A stretch of DNA of 8,875 nucleotides, from assembly GCA_964369725.1 (NCBI GenBank), contig CAYJGC010000059.1:1-8875 (forward strand), in the 5' to 3' direction. This document shows, piece after piece, positions 5,944-8,875 of the stretch. Under the pieces are notes generated by a model. That model had not been told where the DNA came from. It did no database searches and saw only the letters and a list, made by a program, of their open reading frames with translations. Source of the DNA: Paraeggerthella sp964369725 (GTDB taxonomy: Bacteria > Actinomycetota > Coriobacteriia > Coriobacteriales > Eggerthellaceae). The position numbers and the translations under genes were made by a program. The first letter of the stretch is position 1. Every line of letters starts with the position of its first letter.

Positions 5944-7272
5944 TTACTGCATCAAAGACAACTGGCTGTCGTGCATCCCGTTTATAAGAGTTAACTTGAT
6001 TGAGGTTCCCACACCCAATTCGCTTTCAACATCCATGCTAGTTCCTTGGTCGAAGTATCCGCAAATGCGATCGTGAACATTTTTTGCCGCAATCCCTAAA
6101 CCTTCTTTAGATTTAGCGTTCAAAATATTCTGACGCTTTTCTTCGCTCATACCAACGCCGTCATCCTTAACGTAAATAATGACGTCGTCGCCTTCGACCT
6201 CGCCTATAATTCTAATAGTAAGCTTTCCTTCGGGCGACATGGCATGACGAACCGCATTTTCCACCAAAGGCTGCATAAGGAAGGGCGGGATAAGCATTTT
6301 GTTAATTTGAGGATCTATTTCTTCTACCAAGCAAAGCCTATCTGCACCAAAGCGCGCCACTTCAAACGTAAAATAGCGCCTGGTTTGCTCCATTTCTCGC
6401 GTAAAAGTAATAAGATCTGCGGAATCCTCCAAAGTACGTCGGTAAAACATAGCGAATTCTCGCAACAATCGGCGTGCCGATTCGGGATCGGTTCTGATAA
6501 ACGATGCGATAGTGTTAATAGTATTAAACAAAAAGTGAGGGTTAATTTGGCTTTGTAGCATTTTGAGCTCCATGCTCGTCGCTAACATTGTCTGCTCTTC
6601 AAGCGCAGCCGCTGCCATTTGCGTAGAAAGCAACTGCCCAAATCCTTCGGCAATAGTTTTTTGTGTCTCATTAATATGACGCGGCTTTCGATAGTAAAAC
6701 TTCAAGGTGCCTTCCACTTTGCGGCCCACAAAAAGGGGCACAATAATTGCTGCCTGAATGGTCGAATTTTCCGCGGGAATACCAATATCTTCTGGTGAGC
6801 GCAAAATAAGGGCTTCTCCCCCTTCAAGAACGTCATAGGTAGCAGATGTCTTGATTGCGCTACCCGAAGGATTCTCTCTCTCCTCATAGCCCGCATAGCC
6901 CAAAATTCTTTCTTTGTTGGTAATTGCCACCGCAATAGCTGCCGTTGAAGGAAGCAGCAAATTGCAAACTTTCAAAGCTGCTTCACGATTCATTCCGTCG
7001 TTCATATATGAAAGCATTTGATTTGCGAGCGTCAGCATAGCTCCCGACTGACGCGCGCGAATTGAATCGGGGTCTATTACGAGACGTATGAGAACGGCAA
7101 GCGAGAGCGTAAAGATTGCGCCCGCAAAGAAAAGAGTTCCCATGTTTGCTTCTAGCGTAATGAGGCTTCCCAAAAGAACAAGACCAGACAGTGCTGTTAT
7201 GGTAAAAACAAACATCTCTAGCGTAAAAAAACGCGGAAGCCATCCAGCTTTTGAAGTTGTTTCCTTTTTCAT
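5944..7272 (-). CDS. LytS/YehU-type sensor histidine kinase
   Basis: This 442-residue membrane-bound sensor kinase has two hydrophobic segments (about 18-40 and 46-66), a GAF-like region (about 85-215), and a His_kinase domain with the phosphoacceptor motif SQINPHFLFN (His246). The ATP-binding domain shows LVENAVRHA (336-344, N box), DDGVGM (370-375), GLGI (391-394) and GVGTSIKL (420-427). Classical LytS proteins have a longer multi-helix sensor; here only a two-helix anchor with almost no external loop is present, so the signal is probably membrane-derived or cytoplasmic through the GAF-like region. GAGGTA (7286-7281) lies 8 bases before the ATG. It follows the TSUP gene by 36 bp, suggesting cotranscription. 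Its usual LytTR-type response regulator partner is not next to it: the downstream neighbour is the convergent helicase. The partner may lie elsewhere. Confidence 0.92.
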   Translation of the reverse strand: MKKETTSKAGWLPRFFTLEMFVFTITALSGLVLLGSLITLEANMGTLFFAGAIFTLSLAVLIRLVIDPDSIRARQSGAMLTLANQMLSYMNDGMNREAALKVCNLLLPSTAAIAVAITNKERILGYAGYEERENPSGSAIKTSATYDVLEGGEALILRSPEDIGIPAENSTIQAAIIVPLFVGRKVEGTLKFYYRKPRHINETQKTIAEGFGQLLSTQMAAAALEEQTMLATSMELKMLQSQINPHFLFNTINTIASFIRTDPESARRLLREFAMFYRRTLEDSADLITFTREMEQTRRYFTFEVARFGADRLCLVEEIDPQINKMLIPPFLMQPLVENAVRHAMSPEGKLTIRIIGEVEGDDVIIYVKDDGVGMSEEKRQNILNAKSKEGLGIAAKNVHDRICGYFDQGTSMDVESELGVGTSIKLTLINGMHDSQLSLMQ

Positions 7273-7308
7273 GCTTTTACTACCTCGTCTCTTTTTCTTT
7301 ACTGCAAA

Positions 7309-8171
7309 TTATCCCAATAGTCCCAATTCACTTATTACTAATAAAACTGCCGCGAGCATTAAAAAACTGCCAAACGTAATACGAAGAGCACGCTCTGGCA
7401 TGTTGCGTCCAATCTTTGAACCCAACAATGCACCAGGAATCGACCCTATAACAATGGCAAAACCCACCAGGTAATCAATATTTCCTAACATCATCTGCTG
7501 CGCAACCGCAGGAGTAGACAAAATTATGATAGCTATTAACGAAGTTCCTGGTGCATATTTCATGCTAACGCCTAAAACAGAAATCATCAGAGGAACCATA
7601 AGAAAGCCTCCGCCTACACCAACATATCCGGAAGCAACCCCTGCAAGCAATCCAATTCCTGCCCCAATNNNNNNNNNNNNNNNNNNNNNNNNNNNNNNNN
7701 NNNNNNNNNNNNNNNNNNNNNNNNNNNNNNNNNNNNNNNNNNNNNNNNNNNNNNNNNNNNNNNNNNNNTCCTTGACTTCGTTGCGGCGTTAGAAGGCATT
7801 TTTATTGCTTTAGACAACATGCTATAAGAAGACCACGCAATGACAAGCGCAGCTACCGACATAATGAGCCATGCTGGTGAAATTTGAGCAAGCCAAACAC
7901 CTATCGAAGAACTTAAAGCTCCTCCAAGGCCAATAGCTACACCAAGCGAAGGGATGCACGTTTTGTGACGGATGTGAGAAACAGCCCCCGCTAAAGAAGT
8001 AGGAATAATAGTAAAGAGCGATGTAGCGGTTGCCATAACGGCACTCATCCCAAAACCCAGGCTGAGTGTGGGAACAATTATGGTACCGCCACCAATGCCA
8101 AGCATGCCGGAAAGAACACCAATCACGATACCCACTGCTACAGGTATTATGAATAAGGTGATTGATTCCAT
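7309..8171 (-). CDS. TSUP (TauE/SafE) family membrane transporter, interrupted by a sequencing gap
   Basis: The N-terminal part (8171-7769, 134 codons) and C-terminal part (7668-7309, 119 codons plus stop) belong to one protein split by 100 N. Each half carries the family's glycine-rich repeat: GVLSGMLGIGGGTIIVPTL near the N-terminus and AGVASGYVGVGGGFLMVPL at the start of the second half. Both halves are strongly hydrophobic with several likely membrane helices. TSUP proteins move sulfite, sulfonates or other small organosulfur and carboxylate anions; the substrate here cannot be told. With about 253 visible residues and a family length near 250-300, the true gap is probably short. As written, the 100 N shift the frame, which reflects the placeholder and not a mutation. 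The ATG at 8171 follows the glycosyltransferase stop by 12 bp, with only a weak AAGAG-like ribosome site, consistent with translational coupling. Confidence 0.88.
7669..7768. other. Assembly gap (100 N) inside the TSUP gene
   Basis: Exactly 100 N with no duplicated sequence on its flanks, unlike the other gap. Bases are really missing and the length is nominal. Confidence 0.9.
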
Positions 8172-8183
8172 AAGAATAATCTC

Positions 8184-8875
8184 TTAATCCGCAATATTGA
8201 GACGAATTTCGCTGGTCATTCCAGGATCTATTGCCGTAGGCGCTACACTCACACCACGAACGGGAGATGCACCCTGTTCAGCAGCCTGAATTTGACGCTG
8301 TGCCGCTAATTGCAAAAGAACATCACGCAAGGCTTCGTCATTATCCATGCGATTCATAATTTCGCCCCACATAAACTGAAATTCAAAGTATTTAGCGCAG
8401 TTGCGTTGCGCATACGTTGCCGCCTCGCCTGTCGCTGCACGAGCAGCTTTGCGATAAGCGCGCTTGTCAGGTCGCGCAAGACTGCGCAAAAACGCCGTTA
8501 TGCGAATGCGGCGCTCGATGCCTGATTCCAAAAATGGCCCCGGATAAGGCTCAAGAGACGATGGTTTAACCTGCATAAGATCAATTTGCGTTCTGCTATG
8601 CTCCATTTTGCGAAACTCGTAAATCCAACGGAAGATATCTTGGCGAAAACGCGTACCCTCACTCGTGCCCGATGGTGGGAGATGACGCAAGCTCCATTTA
8701 TTGTCAAACCAAATATCCGAACCGTACATTCTAAGATTAAGCATATAGTCTAAATCTTCGCCACGCGCAATCCATGGATCAAACGATACTCTTCGGAAGG
8801 CTTCTTTATGGAGCGCAAGACATCCGCCACAAACATGATTGGAGCGCGAAAGCCGAGGTCCGCGCATAGCTTTAG
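8184..8875 (-). CDS. Glycosyltransferase, C-terminal part (5' end outside the window)
   Basis: The reading frame is open to the right edge (codons AAA GCT precede the ATG at 8867), so that ATG is probably internal and the gene starts beyond the window. About 229 residues are visible. The segment CGGCLALHKEAF, followed by FDPWIARGEDLDYMLNLRM and WSLRHLPP, resembles the acceptor-side end of a GT-A fold: a glycine-rich loop, an ED catalytic-base motif and a late histidine that commonly ligates the metal. The remainder is a helical, charged C-terminal tail ending in LNIAD. The role is probably sugar transfer in cell-surface polysaccharide or glycoprotein assembly; donor and acceptor are unknown. 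It is the first visible gene of the operon leading into the TSUP and kinase genes, with a 12-bp gap. Confidence 0.72.
   Translation of the reverse strand, partial: KAMRGPRLSRSNHVCGGCLALHKEAFRRVSFDPWIARGEDLDYMLNLRMYGSDIWFDNKWSLRHLPPSGTSEGTRFRQDIFRWIYEFRKMEHSRTQIDLMQVKPSSLEPYPGPFLESGIERRIRITAFLRSLARPDKRAYRKAARAATGEAATYAQRNCAKYFEFQFMWGEIMNRMDNDEALRDVLLQLAAQRQIQAAEQGASPVRGVSVAPTAIDPGMTSEIRLNIAD

Noticed and set aside
7088..7474. 128-codon plus-strand open frame antisense to the kinase/TSUP junction
   Set aside because: It overlaps two well-supported genes on the other strand, shows no recognisable motif and is explained as a shadow frame.

Overview
The window reads as a chromosomal scaffold from a mid-GC bacterium. 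It holds a Type II restriction-modification pair, a large SWIM/SNF2 helicase and a three-gene operon (glycosyltransferase, TSUP transporter, LytS-type kinase). Gene style fits a Gram-positive lineage; a Coriobacteriia-like actinobacterium is my best guess at low confidence, because no rRNA or other marker gene is present. Two runs of exactly 100 N (5777-5876 and 7669-7768) are scaffolding placeholders, so this is a draft or metagenomic assembly.

Region 1 (about 1-2250, minus strand) is the restriction-modification operon. An endonuclease that looks like the Eco47II family (1483-2181) comes first. It is followed by a 5-methylcytosine methyltransferase (177-1427) that carries an N-terminal MerR-type helix-turn-helix. 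A perfect 13-bp inverted repeat lies just upstream of the methyltransferase start. Its half-site core, TTATAACC, recurs with related half-sites over the predicted endonuclease promoter. The sequence suggests a self-contained circuit in which the methyltransferase's own DNA-binding domain controls both genes. Downstream of the methyltransferase, at 113-175, is what looks like a diverged relic of a second methyltransferase C-terminus. Bases 1-112 hold nothing I recognise.

Region 2 (2311-5651, plus strand) is a roughly 1,089-residue SNF2-family helicase with an N-terminal SWIM zinc finger. It is transcribed divergently from the restriction operon, out of a shared 200-bp intergenic region.

Region 3 (5652-5943) is a convergent intergenic stretch. 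Apart from the 100 N it contains a strong hairpin close to the kinase stop codon. The 55 bases to the left of the N run are repeated exactly on its right. This is almost certainly an unresolved contig overlap, so the real spacer is about 137 bp.

Region 4 (5944-8875, minus strand) is a tightly packed operon. It runs from the C-terminal part of a glycosyltransferase (entering from beyond the right edge), to a TauE/SafE-type (TSUP) membrane protein interrupted by the second N run, to a LytS/YehU-type histidine kinase with a two-helix membrane anchor and a GAF-like domain. No response regulator gene is visible here.
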